Assembly: GCF_000517265.1 (NCBI RefSeq)
Contig: NZ_AYSJ01000008.1
Location: forward strand, 1 to 64,000
From: Photorhabdus khanii NC19
GTDB lineage: Bacteria > Pseudomonadota > Gammaproteobacteria > Enterobacterales > Enterobacteriaceae
Length of the DNA: 64,000 bases
Direction of reading: 5' to 3'
Numbering within the stretch: the first letter of the stretch is position 1; each line of letters begins with the position of its first letter. The notes under the pieces are model-generated. The model saw only the letters and a list, made by a program, of their open reading frames with translations, ran no database searches and was not told the origin of the DNA. Positions 50,339 to 58,006 of this stretch are shown here, one piece after another. The translations under genes and the position numbers were made by a program.

Positions 50339-51013
50339 ATGAGTCAAATTACCCCTCAGTTAACAAATATGTGGGCTAGAAGTCATGAATCATGGTTTGT
50401 AAAAGATAAGAGACTTCGTTTTATATATGCAAATAAAGCATTTATTAAACTAAGTAAGTTACCTGAACACTTTGATGTCACAGGATATACTGCTAAAGAA
50501 TTACCTACACCGTTTAATCATCTTGTTCACTTTTTTGAAGAACATGACCGTAAGGTATTACAAACTATGCAACGAGTATCATCTATTGGAGCTCATCTTC
50601 AAAACGACGGCCAACAACTTAATCCCTATTTTTGTGAAAAATACCCGTTAATGGATGAAAAGAATCACTGTGTTGGCATAATTTGTCATATTAAAGAAAT
50701 AAATCATTTTTCAGTCCATCATTATATTAAACACTATACGTTTATTCCTGTTAAGCTTAGCCCCCCTAATAATATATTGACAAAAAAAGAATGGACAGTA
50801 ATCTTTTTATTCTGCCGCGGCATCAGTAATCAATGTATTGCTCATGAAATGAAAGTTTCATGCCGTACTGTGGAAAAGTACTTCCAAGATATCTATGAGA
50901 AATTATCAATCGGAACAATTATTGAATTGAAACTATTTTGCGAAAAAAATAATTATAATCTCTATATTCCACCAAAATACGTTAAATCTATGAACTATTT
51001 TTTTCTGGATTAA
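50339..51013 (+). CDS. PAS4-LuxR regulator 1
   Basis: The protein has 224 residues. The N-terminal PAS4-type sensor (about 10-120) has WFVKDKRLRFIYANKAFIKL and EEHDRKVLQTMQRVSSIG. A linker ending FIPVKLSPPNNILTKKEW leads into the LuxR-type HTH (about 150-205), ISNQCIAHEMKVSCRTVEKY then FQDIYEKLS. It lacks an AHL-binding domain, so it does not sense acyl-homoserine lactones. In Photorhabdus and Xenorhabdus, such proteins are thought to respond to host-derived or hydrophobic signals. It is closely related to regulator 2 on the other strand at 51701. Confidence 0.85.
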   Translation: MSQITPQLTNMWARSHESWFVKDKRLRFIYANKAFIKLSKLPEHFDVTGYTAKELPTPFNHLVHFFEEHDRKVLQTMQRVSSIGAHLQNDGQQLNPYFCEKYPLMDEKNHCVGIICHIKEINHFSVHHYIKHYTFIPVKLSPPNNILTKKEWTVIFLFCRGISNQCIAHEMKVSCRTVEKYFQDIYEKLSIGTIIELKLFCEKNNYNLYIPPKYVKSMNYFFLD

Positions 51014-51044
51014 GAATGATCCCTGTGCTCTATTATCAGGAATA

Positions 51045-51330
51045 AACCTCAAATGTCCGCCCGGAAGATCAGGCGAGTGGGACACCCGTCACCGCCACCT
51101 GACAACCTCAGCCGGTATGCAAGCCGCTGAAGCCACGGCGATTGTTACGCAGACACAGGCAAAAGGCAAGGGATTCGGGAATCTACAGGATATCCTTTAC
51201 TAATACATTGCTCTGAATGTATTGAAACAGCAAAGTTCATCGGCGATGTCTGGGTTGTCGGAATTGCCGGGATAAATGGTTAGGAACATACGGAGATTAG
51301 ACGTTCTAAAGATCGGGAAAAAGCAAAACA
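51045..51330 (+). other. Debris interval with a phage- or Rhs-like tail fragment
   Basis: A short frame reads RHRHLTTSAGMQAAEATAIV and then KGKGFGNLQDILY before a stop near 51201. It looks like the end of a broken protein, but I cannot name it. Nothing else in the interval has a credible start. It separates two LuxR genes that point away from each other. Confidence 0.3.
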
Positions 51331-51394
51331 GGCTTTATGGAATGCTCGCTACAGTGCTGGAATATCCATCTTATAGTAGTGAGGTGCAACATCA

Positions 51395-51575
51395 ATTATC
51401 CCTGCCAGGCACGGGTACGTGAATACAGTACAATGAATTAGGAGGACATTACCATTTCCGCCCAAACAAAATAAGGTTTTTAAGTTTGAGAACATTTTCA
51501 ATACGGATATCATGCAACCAGTTATCGAAAAAATTGTACTCATAGGTAAAACGATCACCTAAAGCTAAGGTCATT
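51395..51575 (-). pseudogene. pRiA4b ORF3-like protein fragment
   Basis: In the minus frame the sequence reads LGDRFTYEYNFFDNWLHDIR then IENVLKLKNL, which matches the conserved YEYDFGDxWxHxI core of the pRiA4b ORF-3 family. The following Cys-rich part (CLGGNGNVLLIHC) is in another frame. Only about 60 codons remain. The function of the family is unknown. Confidence 0.5.
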
Positions 51576-51700
51576 AAGAGTTACCCGATATGGATTATCG
51601 GAGAAACCAATATTAATAGGCGCACTGGTAAAACTGCTTACCAGTACTGGTTATGTTATCTGAATCAATAAAAAAGGCTTTTTCTGATATTTCCACAAAA

Positions 51701-52408
51701 TTATAGTGGTTGATTTAATAAAAAATAGCCAATAAGTTTATAATATCTTGGCGGAACATATAGGTCATAAGCCTTTTCTTTACAAAGGCATCTTAACTCC
51801 ATAGCTGATCCGACAGAGAGTTTCTCATAGATAATTTCAAAATGTTTTTCCACAGTACGGCATGACATCTTCATTTCCACAGCAATATCTTTATTACTGA
51901 TACCGCAGCAAAACAGGTAAATAATCATCCACTCTTTCTCTTTTAATATATCGTTCGGAGGGCTAAACTTAACAGGAATAAACGTATGGTGTTTAATATA
52001 ATGAGATATTGCAAAATACTCTATTTCTCTGACATGGGAAGCTACACCAATACATTGATTATTTTCATCCATTAATGGGAATTTGTTATAAAAGTAAGAT
52101 CTAAATTGTTTACCTTTCCCTACTCGGTAAATCCCTATGGCTGATATTCTCTGCATATGCTTAAATACCTTACGGTCGTGCTCTTCAAACAAATGGGCAA
52201 AACGACAAAATGGTGTGAGTAATTCTTTTTCAGAATACCCAATAACATCAAAATCTTTAGGGAGTTTGTTAACTTTCATAAATACCCTGTTTGCATAAAT
52301 TAAACGGAATTCTCTATCTTTGACAAACCACAGTTCAGAACTTCTATCCCACATATTTGTTAATTGATGAGTAATCAAAGGTAAATTTTTGCATCTCGAT
52401 TGATTCAT
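51701..52408 (-). CDS. PAS4-LuxR regulator 2
   Basis: The protein has 235 residues. The PAS4 part has WFVKDREFRLIYANRVFMKV and EEHDRKVFKHMQRISAIGIY. The HTH is ISNKDIAVEMKMSCRTVEKH then FEIIYEKLSVGSAMELRCLC. It is the closest relative of regulator 1 in the window, on the opposite strand, so the pair arose by an inverted duplication. The C-terminal tail (YDLYVPPRYYKLIGYFLLN) matches too. The ligand is unknown. Confidence 0.85.
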   Translation of the reverse strand: MNQSRCKNLPLITHQLTNMWDRSSELWFVKDREFRLIYANRVFMKVNKLPKDFDVIGYSEKELLTPFCRFAHLFEEHDRKVFKHMQRISAIGIYRVGKGKQFRSYFYNKFPLMDENNQCIGVASHVREIEYFAISHYIKHHTFIPVKFSPPNDILKEKEWMIIYLFCCGISNKDIAVEMKMSCRTVEKHFEIIYEKLSVGSAMELRCLCKEKAYDLYVPPRYYKLIGYFLLNQPL

Positions 52409-52658
52409 GTATAGGTAATCCTTAAAACATTATTTTTAATTAAATTATTTAGTATATAAGTGCATATCCTTGCAGGTAATAATGTTCCTAATTTCTCATA
52501 AATAACAAATAACGCAAAAGACAGTATATAGAAGGCAGAAAGATAAATAATCGATAATGATTACATATTACATTCGTTCTACGCTAGTCAATTAAGCATT
52601 CAAGATAAGATTACTTCATATTAATACGATAAACAGAGTAACCAAAGAATACAGGGCG

Positions 52659-53324
52659 CTAAGATAATAAAAATTTTTCGGGTATATAGCGATTAAAACT
52701 ATTGACTCGACAGTATTCTTCTAATTGAAGATGGGAATTAATACCTATTTTATGATATATCCTGGTCACATGGTTTTCAATAGCACTAGAGTTAAGAGCC
52801 AATATTGTTCCAATCTGCTTTCTTGTATATTTCTGTAAAAAAAAGAAAATAATATCCCACTCACGCTCAGTAAAAAGATCTGTTGGCGGTTGAAGTAAAA
52901 TGGATGAGGGGAATTTATCATAGTACTGATGTAAATAGGTTAATGAATAGTCTTTAGCTTTCCAACAATGAAATATAACACCTATACAATCCCCATCTTC
53001 ATGATAAAAAGGGAACTTTTCACAAAAATAAGACAACAAAACTTGCTCTTTACCAAACACATGCGTCTCAAGTGAGCATATTCTTTTATTTTTTTCCATC
53101 ACTTTTTTATCATGATCAACAAACTCTTGTACAAATTTAGCCCCCTCCCAAGGCAGTTCATCATCATACAATCCCTCATAAGCAAATGATTTTTGAAAAT
53201 CATGAAGCAAACTTAATGCTAAGTTACCATAAATAAAACATGAAGAACTATCTTTTATTCCCCACGGCTCATTACTTAATTCCATTGTATTAATAATCTG
53301 AGGCGATATTGTATAGTTCTTCAT
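52659..53324 (-). CDS. PAS4-LuxR regulator 3
   Basis: The protein has 221 residues. The PAS4 part reads EPWGIKDSSSCFIYGNLALS, EGLYDDELPWEGAKFVQEFV and VMEKNKRICSLETHVFGKEQ. The HTH is TRKQIGTILALNSSAIENHV then TRIYHKIGINSHLQLEEYC. It is nearly a copy of regulator 4 just upstream (same LYDDELPW and KNKRICSLETHVFGKE segments), in the same direction, 24 bases apart. This is a recent tandem duplication. The HTH differs more than the sensor part. Confidence 0.85.
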   Translation of the reverse strand: MKNYTISPQIINTMELSNEPWGIKDSSSCFIYGNLALSLLHDFQKSFAYEGLYDDELPWEGAKFVQEFVDHDKKVMEKNKRICSLETHVFGKEQVLLSYFCEKFPFYHEDGDCIGVIFHCWKAKDYSLTYLHQYYDKFPSSILLQPPTDLFTEREWDIIFFFLQKYTRKQIGTILALNSSAIENHVTRIYHKIGINSHLQLEEYCRVNSFNRYIPEKFLLS

Positions 53325-53348
53325 AAATACTCCGTGATAATTTGAAAT

Positions 53349-54035
53349 CTAAATAAACATTCTGCTTTCTGGGTGCACAAATTTTTCCGGCACATAGAGA
53401 TCAAAATCATTAAGGCGACAATATTCTTCCAATTGATAACAGGAATTAACGCCGATCTTTTTATATATCCGAAATATATGGGTTTCAACAGTGCGATAGG
53501 AGATATTCAATATCCGCCCGATTTGTTTACTCGTGTATTTATGCAAGGAGAGAAAAATAACATCCCACTCCCGCTGCGTAAATAAATCAGTTGGCGGCTG
53601 AAACATAATGGATGCAGGAAGTTTTCCATGATACAAACGAGTCAGTGAGAAATCCTGGGCTTCCCATGCATGAAAAAGGATGCCAATGCACTCATTTTTA
53701 TCATCATATATTGGAAATTTTTCCAAAAAATAAGATGACAGAATTTTTTCTTTCCCAAAGACATGAGTTTCAAGTGAACATATTCTTTTATTTTTTTCCA
53801 TCACTTTTTTATCATGTTCAACAAATTCTTTTGCAAACTCAGCACCATCCCAGGGGAGTTCATCATCATAAAGCCCCTCAAAATCAAATGAGTCTGAGAA
53901 ATTCTTGAGAGATTTTAAGGCCAGATTACCATAAATGAAGCATGAATTTTTGTCTTTGACTCCCCATGGATCATTATTTATTCCCATGGTATTGACTATT
54001 TGCGATGAAATAGTTATCTGATTAGTGCTTTTCAT
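53349..54035 (-). CDS. PAS4-LuxR regulator 4
   Basis: The protein has 228 residues: DPWGVKDKNSCFIYGNLALK, EGLYDDELPWDGAEFAKEFV, VMEKNKRICSLETHVFGKEK, HTH TSKQIGRILNISYRTVETHI then FRIYKKIGVNSCYQLEEYC. It is the upstream copy of the regulator 3/4 pair. The longer HTH match to canonical LuxR (RTVETH) suggests that this is the more ancestral copy. Both are probably transcribed together. Confidence 0.85.
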   Translation of the reverse strand: MKSTNQITISSQIVNTMGINNDPWGVKDKNSCFIYGNLALKSLKNFSDSFDFEGLYDDELPWDGAEFAKEFVEHDKKVMEKNKRICSLETHVFGKEKILSSYFLEKFPIYDDKNECIGILFHAWEAQDFSLTRLYHGKLPASIMFQPPTDLFTQREWDVIFLSLHKYTSKQIGRILNISYRTVETHIFRIYKKIGVNSCYQLEEYCRLNDFDLYVPEKFVHPESRMFI

Positions 54036-54072
54036 AAAAAAATCCTATTGTACAGTTATGTTAATGATAAAT

Positions 54073-54765
54073 TTATAACTCCCTACTACCAATAGTAATA
54101 AACTTTTCAGGAACATAACGATCTAATTTATTTTCTTTGCAGAAATCTTTCAATTCTATATGCAGCGGCAGATTAAATTTTTGATAAATTGATTGAATAT
54201 GACTAACAACATCTTCTGTACTCATCATTAATGCTTCACTGATACTTTCTTCATCCAGTGAACGCAGGGTCAGAAAGAGCACTTCCCACTCAGTCTGTGT
54301 CAGTATGTCGTTAGGCGGCGTGAATTCCAGCGTTGCCGGAGATGTTCTTTCATAGTAGTAAGAAGTAGAAAAGTTTTGTATTTCGGATATCTGAAAAATG
54401 ATCCCGATGCAATGACTATTCTCATCGCAGAGTGGATATTTATCACAACGATAGCTTTGCTTAACTTGCTGTTTTCCAACCGGATAAGTATTCAGTGAAG
54501 TCACTCTTTGCATTGTTTGAAGAACTTCCTGGTCCTGGCGGCGGAATTCTTCTGCATATTTTGCAATGGGTGAAGGTAATTCACCTATTGCAAGCCCGGT
54601 AATATCGAAATCTTCAGGCAAGTTGAGCAGTTGATAGAAAGCCGGATTAGCATAGATAAACCTTGATTGCAGATCTTTAGCTCCCCATGGCTGATGACTT
54701 TTTTCCCACATATGAATTAATTGCGGATCGATATTACTCGGTTGATTGGTTTTCTTATTTGACAT
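54073..54765 (-). CDS. PAS4-LuxR regulator 5, with an atypical HTH
   Basis: The protein has 230 residues. The PAS4 part is normal (QPWGAKDLQSRFIYANPAFY; QDQEVLQTMQRVTSLNTYPV). The C-terminal domain is divergent: LDEESISEALMMSTEDVVSH then IQSIYQKFNLPLHIELKDFC, where the usual (R/K)TVExH recognition helix has become EDVVSH. It may bind different DNA or no DNA. It lies at the end of the five-gene group and is not as close to the others. Confidence 0.8.
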   Translation of the reverse strand: MSNKKTNQPSNIDPQLIHMWEKSHQPWGAKDLQSRFIYANPAFYQLLNLPEDFDITGLAIGELPSPIAKYAEEFRRQDQEVLQTMQRVTSLNTYPVGKQQVKQSYRCDKYPLCDENSHCIGIIFQISEIQNFSTSYYYERTSPATLEFTPPNDILTQTEWEVLFLTLRSLDEESISEALMMSTEDVVSHIQSIYQKFNLPLHIELKDFCKENKLDRYVPEKFITIGSREL

Positions 54766-55190
54766 AGAAACTCCTTACCTATTTAATAATATACTCTGAA
54801 AGATAGGCCACAATAATTTATTCGTCAAAAAACACGATGATTTTATTCTATTTATAAAAGATAATATTATATCATAATGAAATTATTCACTGCATTGACT
54901 TATAATCATAGTGATACTTTCATATGTAAACCAATTTCACTGTCCATCCGATTGTTCACAAATAATATTTTTGCGCAAAATTTCATCGAACCTTTTTAAT
55001 TATGCAGATATCTATGCAATACCAATCTTGCCTGCTCGCATGTATTATATGGGCATGATATGCTTATGTATTCTGGTAAGAGCCATGAATAACTATTTGT
55101 AGGTAAAATTTATAGGTAAACAATATTGAATAAAAAAGAAGATGTAAAGCCAAAACCGATTTTTTTCTCAAATTTGCGAGAAACGACTCA
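54766..55190. other. AT-rich intergenic stretch without a gene
   Basis: About 425 bases of AT-rich DNA between PAS4-LuxR regulator 5 and the tandem-HTH gene. No RNA gene or convincing open frame is visible. It must contain the two divergent promoters, but I could not assign boxes reliably. Confidence 0.4.
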
Positions 55191-55772
55191 ATGACAAATT
55201 CGTACGAAGAAAAAACCACTAAAAAAGGTAAAAAAAGTAATAAGCCAGATCGCGTGATTATTGACGATAGGATCACCCATTTCGGTCAGCGTTTACGTGA
55301 AGCTATGCAAGATGAACCCACCGCTAAATTTGCCCGACGTTGTGGTCTGTCCGATAAAGCAATCTGGAGCTATTTGGATAGTTTAACTTACCCTTCAATT
55401 GATAAAGTGGCTGTACTTGCCCACGCAAGCAACACTTCGATAGAATGGTTAATCTTAGGGATCCATGACGATAGGGTCACTCATTTCGGTCAGCGTTTAC
55501 GTGAAGCCATGCAAGATGAACCCATCGCTACATTTGCCCGGCGTTGTGGTCTGTCAGAAACAGCAATCTGGAGCTATTTGGGTGGTTTAACTTACCCTTC
55601 AATTGATAAAATGGCTGCACTTGCCCACGCAAGCAACACTTCGATAGAGTGGTTAATTCTAGGCTTAGACACCGATGCTAATAAACACAAACAAAAATTA
55701 GATACGATGACACCGGAAGACGCGAAGTTGTTATTAAACAAAATTTTAGATGTGATATCAACATATAAGTAA
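55191..55772 (+). CDS. Regulator with two tandem CI-like HTH units
   Basis: The protein has 193 residues. Two nearly identical units of 68 codons follow each other, each HFGQRLREAMQDEP, FARRCGLS.., AIWSYL..LTYPSID and ASNTSIEWLILG, the XRE/CI-type HTH with a C-terminal WLI(L)G helix. DNA copies start near 55263 and 55467 (204 bases apart). A basic N-terminus (EKTTKKGKKSNKPDRV) precedes and a helical tail follows (TPEDAKLLLNKILDV). Phage CI-type repressors have one such unit. A terminator lies at 55795. The recognition helices differ at a few residues (DKAIWSYLDS and ETAIWSYLGG). Confidence 0.8.
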   Translation: MTNSYEEKTTKKGKKSNKPDRVIIDDRITHFGQRLREAMQDEPTAKFARRCGLSDKAIWSYLDSLTYPSIDKVAVLAHASNTSIEWLILGIHDDRVTHFGQRLREAMQDEPIATFARRCGLSETAIWSYLGGLTYPSIDKMAALAHASNTSIEWLILGLDTDANKHKQKLDTMTPEDAKLLLNKILDVISTYK

Positions 55773-55794
55773 CATCAAACTTTCTCTGTATTCC

Positions 55795-55815
55795 CCCCTA
55801 CTTAGGGGATTTTTA
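55795..55815 (+). terminator. Rho-independent terminator
   Basis: CCCCTACTTAGGGG followed by ATTTTTAA, just after the tandem-HTH gene. Confidence 0.65.
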
Positions 55816-55981
55816 AGCACTAATAAGCGTACCACTCTGCCAATCACATTAAAAAAGGGCTGTGATGTTCAGCCCCGCCAAAAAATTATCCATCTAGAAA
55901 GTCCAATGCGATTCCAATAATAAAATCTGTCATGAAATGAATTTTTACTTTTTTGACTAACATAAGATTAACACTGGCCTG

Positions 55982-56602
55982 TTAAACAGACATATCGTCA
56001 AAAACGGAGTATTTTGATCCGAAATGCAATACCCGGCGGCGATTTCGCTGATTATTCCAGACGCCATTAAAACGTTCAGCATTACTTGCGGTATACAGCA
56101 CGGTGTGGCGAATATTACGATGCCCAAGATAATCTTGTATCAGCCGGGTATCTACTCCCCTGTCTGCAAGAGCAAAACCACAGGCATGGCGCAGCATGTG
56201 TGGATGTGAATTAACAGCAATATTAGCCAATCGCCCCAACTGGCTAATAATTTTGTAGATGCGCTGACGGGTCAATGGTTGCCCATAACGTGACAGAAAT
56301 AACCAGTTACTTTCGGCTCCCCGAAGGGTTTTACGTACTTTGAGCCACGCTTTTATTAACTGAATTTCATAACCTAAGAGCGGATGATTCGTACACAATC
56401 CGCCTTTTAAGCGCTGAATGTACAGAGTTCCCCCCTCTAAATCTAGATCAGATAATCGTAGATATCGTGCTTCGCTCACACGTAAGCCATGAACAAAACT
56501 CATATAAATTAGACAATAGTCACGCGCACTATTTGTGCTCATTTTTGCCATTTCCAATAAGCTTTCTACTTCCAATTGCGTCAGATGTTTTCGTTGTCCC
56601 AT
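55982..56602 (-). CDS. FimB/FimE-like tyrosine recombinase
   Basis: The protein has 206 residues, the typical short FimB length. Catalytic residues are visible: Arg in FVHGLRVSEARYLRL, His-x-x-Arg in HMLRHACGFALADRG, His in DYLGHRNIRHTVLYTA with the Tyr. These enzymes usually invert promoter segments bounded by short inverted repeats. I did not find a clear invertible switch beside it. AT-rich DNA of about 350 bases follows on the right (56603-56950). Confidence 0.88.
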   Translation of the reverse strand: MGQRKHLTQLEVESLLEMAKMSTNSARDYCLIYMSFVHGLRVSEARYLRLSDLDLEGGTLYIQRLKGGLCTNHPLLGYEIQLIKAWLKVRKTLRGAESNWLFLSRYGQPLTRQRIYKIISQLGRLANIAVNSHPHMLRHACGFALADRGVDTRLIQDYLGHRNIRHTVLYTASNAERFNGVWNNQRNRRRVLHFGSKYSVFDDMSV

Positions 56603-56950
56603 TCGATATCCTTAACACCTCCCCGAAAACGGCAGGGAAAATAATTATTATATAGAAGAAAAAGCTGCGCTAAGTGTAGCGCTTAGCACAGCCAAATTAG
56701 GAAAATTAAGTGGTAATAATTATGATAGTATATCTAACTTAAGGTCACTTCTGATTATAATAAGATAAATCGCCATTTTTAAACGTAAAAACTACTGAAA
56801 TTGAATTTTTGCTTTTCCTACCAACAAAATAGAAAATGATTTCCAATTAATTGTATTGAACGGTAGAATAACGTCCAAACATTTTTCATAATGATGGACA
56901 ATCTTATCAGTAAGATTTAATATAAATTCGATAAAAGGAATCTATATTTT
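56603..56950. other. AT-rich stretch without a gene
   Basis: No credible gene. It contains promoters for the divergent FimB-like and Csf1-like genes. I looked for FimB-type inverted repeats and saw no convincing pair. Confidence 0.4.
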
Positions 56951-57409
56951 ATGACCTCTGCTCATCCAGTCGAGATAGTTTATAGCGAACTCACAAACAT
57001 CATGGACCCGGCACTGGCACGAATGGATTTTACATTTACAGATAAGCTCTGTTCATGCTGCGGAAGAATACCCGCAGAATTTAATGCGATGTCAGTCAGT
57101 GGACTGAATGGATACAAAATACCATTTAACCACTGTAGAGCTTGCCAAAGTTTTTTTGTATCGGATATCGCAATAACAGGGATTGAGAATCCTCAAAAAC
57201 CAAAGACCAGTCAAAAATTTGGCATGTGGTCAGGTGTCGGGGCAATTATTGAGCCCGGCATTCGAACCCGGTTTCTGGCCCCACCTGGCGTAGTCGCAAA
57301 ACTTCCAATGTATTTCACTGACAGAATCCACGTCATGACAACCACGATGAATCATCATCTGTCATTATTACAAACGCTTGATCTCGTTTTTCCTCTGCTC
57401 TATATATAA
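56951..57409 (+). CDS. Csf1-like zinc-finger protein (candidate type IV CRISPR-Cas), probably shortened
   Basis: The protein has 152 residues. It has a zinc-type four-Cys pattern: C34 and C37 (KLCSCCGR), then C62 and C65 (HCRACQSF). A QKFGMWSGVGAIIEPG segment and PPGVVAKLPMYFTDRIHVM follow. These resemble, from memory, the Csf1 small subunit of type IV CRISPR systems, which also has a C4 zinc finger. Full Csf1 is usually above 200 residues, and this one ends abruptly in LDLVFPLLYI. The next gene looks like the end of Csf2, and repeat-like DNA follows at 57903. The assignment is tentative. Confidence 0.4.
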   Translation: MTSAHPVEIVYSELTNIMDPALARMDFTFTDKLCSCCGRIPAEFNAMSVSGLNGYKIPFNHCRACQSFFVSDIAITGIENPQKPKTSQKFGMWSGVGAIIEPGIRTRFLAPPGVVAKLPMYFTDRIHVMTTTMNHHLSLLQTLDLVFPLLYI

Positions 57410-57496
57410 AATTTTGGCAAAAAAACGGATGAGCGTGTACGTTCACTTAAATTAAGCCCATCGCCTTCTGAACTAATTTATTACTCAGACACATTA

Positions 57497-57856
57497 ATGA
57501 CATCAACGCAGAGTGCAATAAAAACCATCGATCTCAAAAGGACGAAAGAAAAACAACTGGCCGTATTAGACGAAGAAATCCAGGCCCGTAAGAATAAGAA
57601 ACAGGAAACCCGCGAAAATATCCGCCGCACACTTCATCCTTACGAAGGTTTTATTACCGGTGCTGAATTGAAACACAGAAGGCATTTGAAAGGCGTCACA
57701 CAGATAGAAGCGGTTTTTTTCCTGGCCGCCCTGATACGTTTCGCCGGTCATCCCCGTCTGGGTGGACATCACCATCACAACTGCGGACTGGTTGAAACAG
57801 AATGGGATGTTGAAAAATGGAACAATGCTAAAATGCCAGATTTCACGGTATATTAA
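57497..57856 (+). pseudogene. Csf2/Cas7-like protein, C-terminal part
   Basis: The open frame has 119 residues. A Lys/Glu-rich helix (10-40) leads into HPYEGFITGAELKHRRHLKG, IEAVFFLAALIRFAGHPRLG, GHHHHNCGLVETEWDV. In Cas7-type backbone proteins of type IV systems, a 'G-x-E-(L/F)-x-H-R' strand, a helix with LAAL..FA, and a Gly/His-rich loop before GxVxxxW lie near the C-terminus. Csf2 normally has about 300-350 residues, so two thirds is missing. There is no clear ribosome site. If right, csf1-csf2 order and a following array match type IV loci. Confidence 0.4.
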
Positions 57857-57902
57857 GATGGACTGCAAACCCCATTAATCAAGCATTTTTTTTAAAAACA
57901 GG

Positions 57903-57992
57903 TGTTTCCCTTGCCTCAGAGGGTTCCTGATACGTCCCTAATAGAACAACAATGACCCCAATTGTTTCCCCTGCGTGCGGGGGTCCCCTAAA
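57903..57992 (+). CRISPR. Degenerate two-repeat CRISPR relic
   Basis: TGTTTCCCTTGCCTCAGAGG at 57903 and TGTTTCCCCTGCGTGCGGGG at 57963 are exactly 60 bases apart and share most positions over about 28 bases (TGTTTCCC, TGC, T, G, GGGT, CC, A). The second copy has the CCCC...GGGG hairpin typical of type I-E/IV repeats. The 32-base interval between them would be one spacer. It follows the Csf2-like fragment. With only two imperfect repeats, chance cannot be excluded. Confidence 0.4.
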
Positions 57993-58006
57993 GCACTTGG
58001 AACGGT

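Noticed and set aside
55982-56950. FimB-type invertible promoter switch
   Set aside because: I looked for matching inverted repeats on both sides of the recombinase gene and in the adjoining AT-rich gap and saw none convincing by eye.
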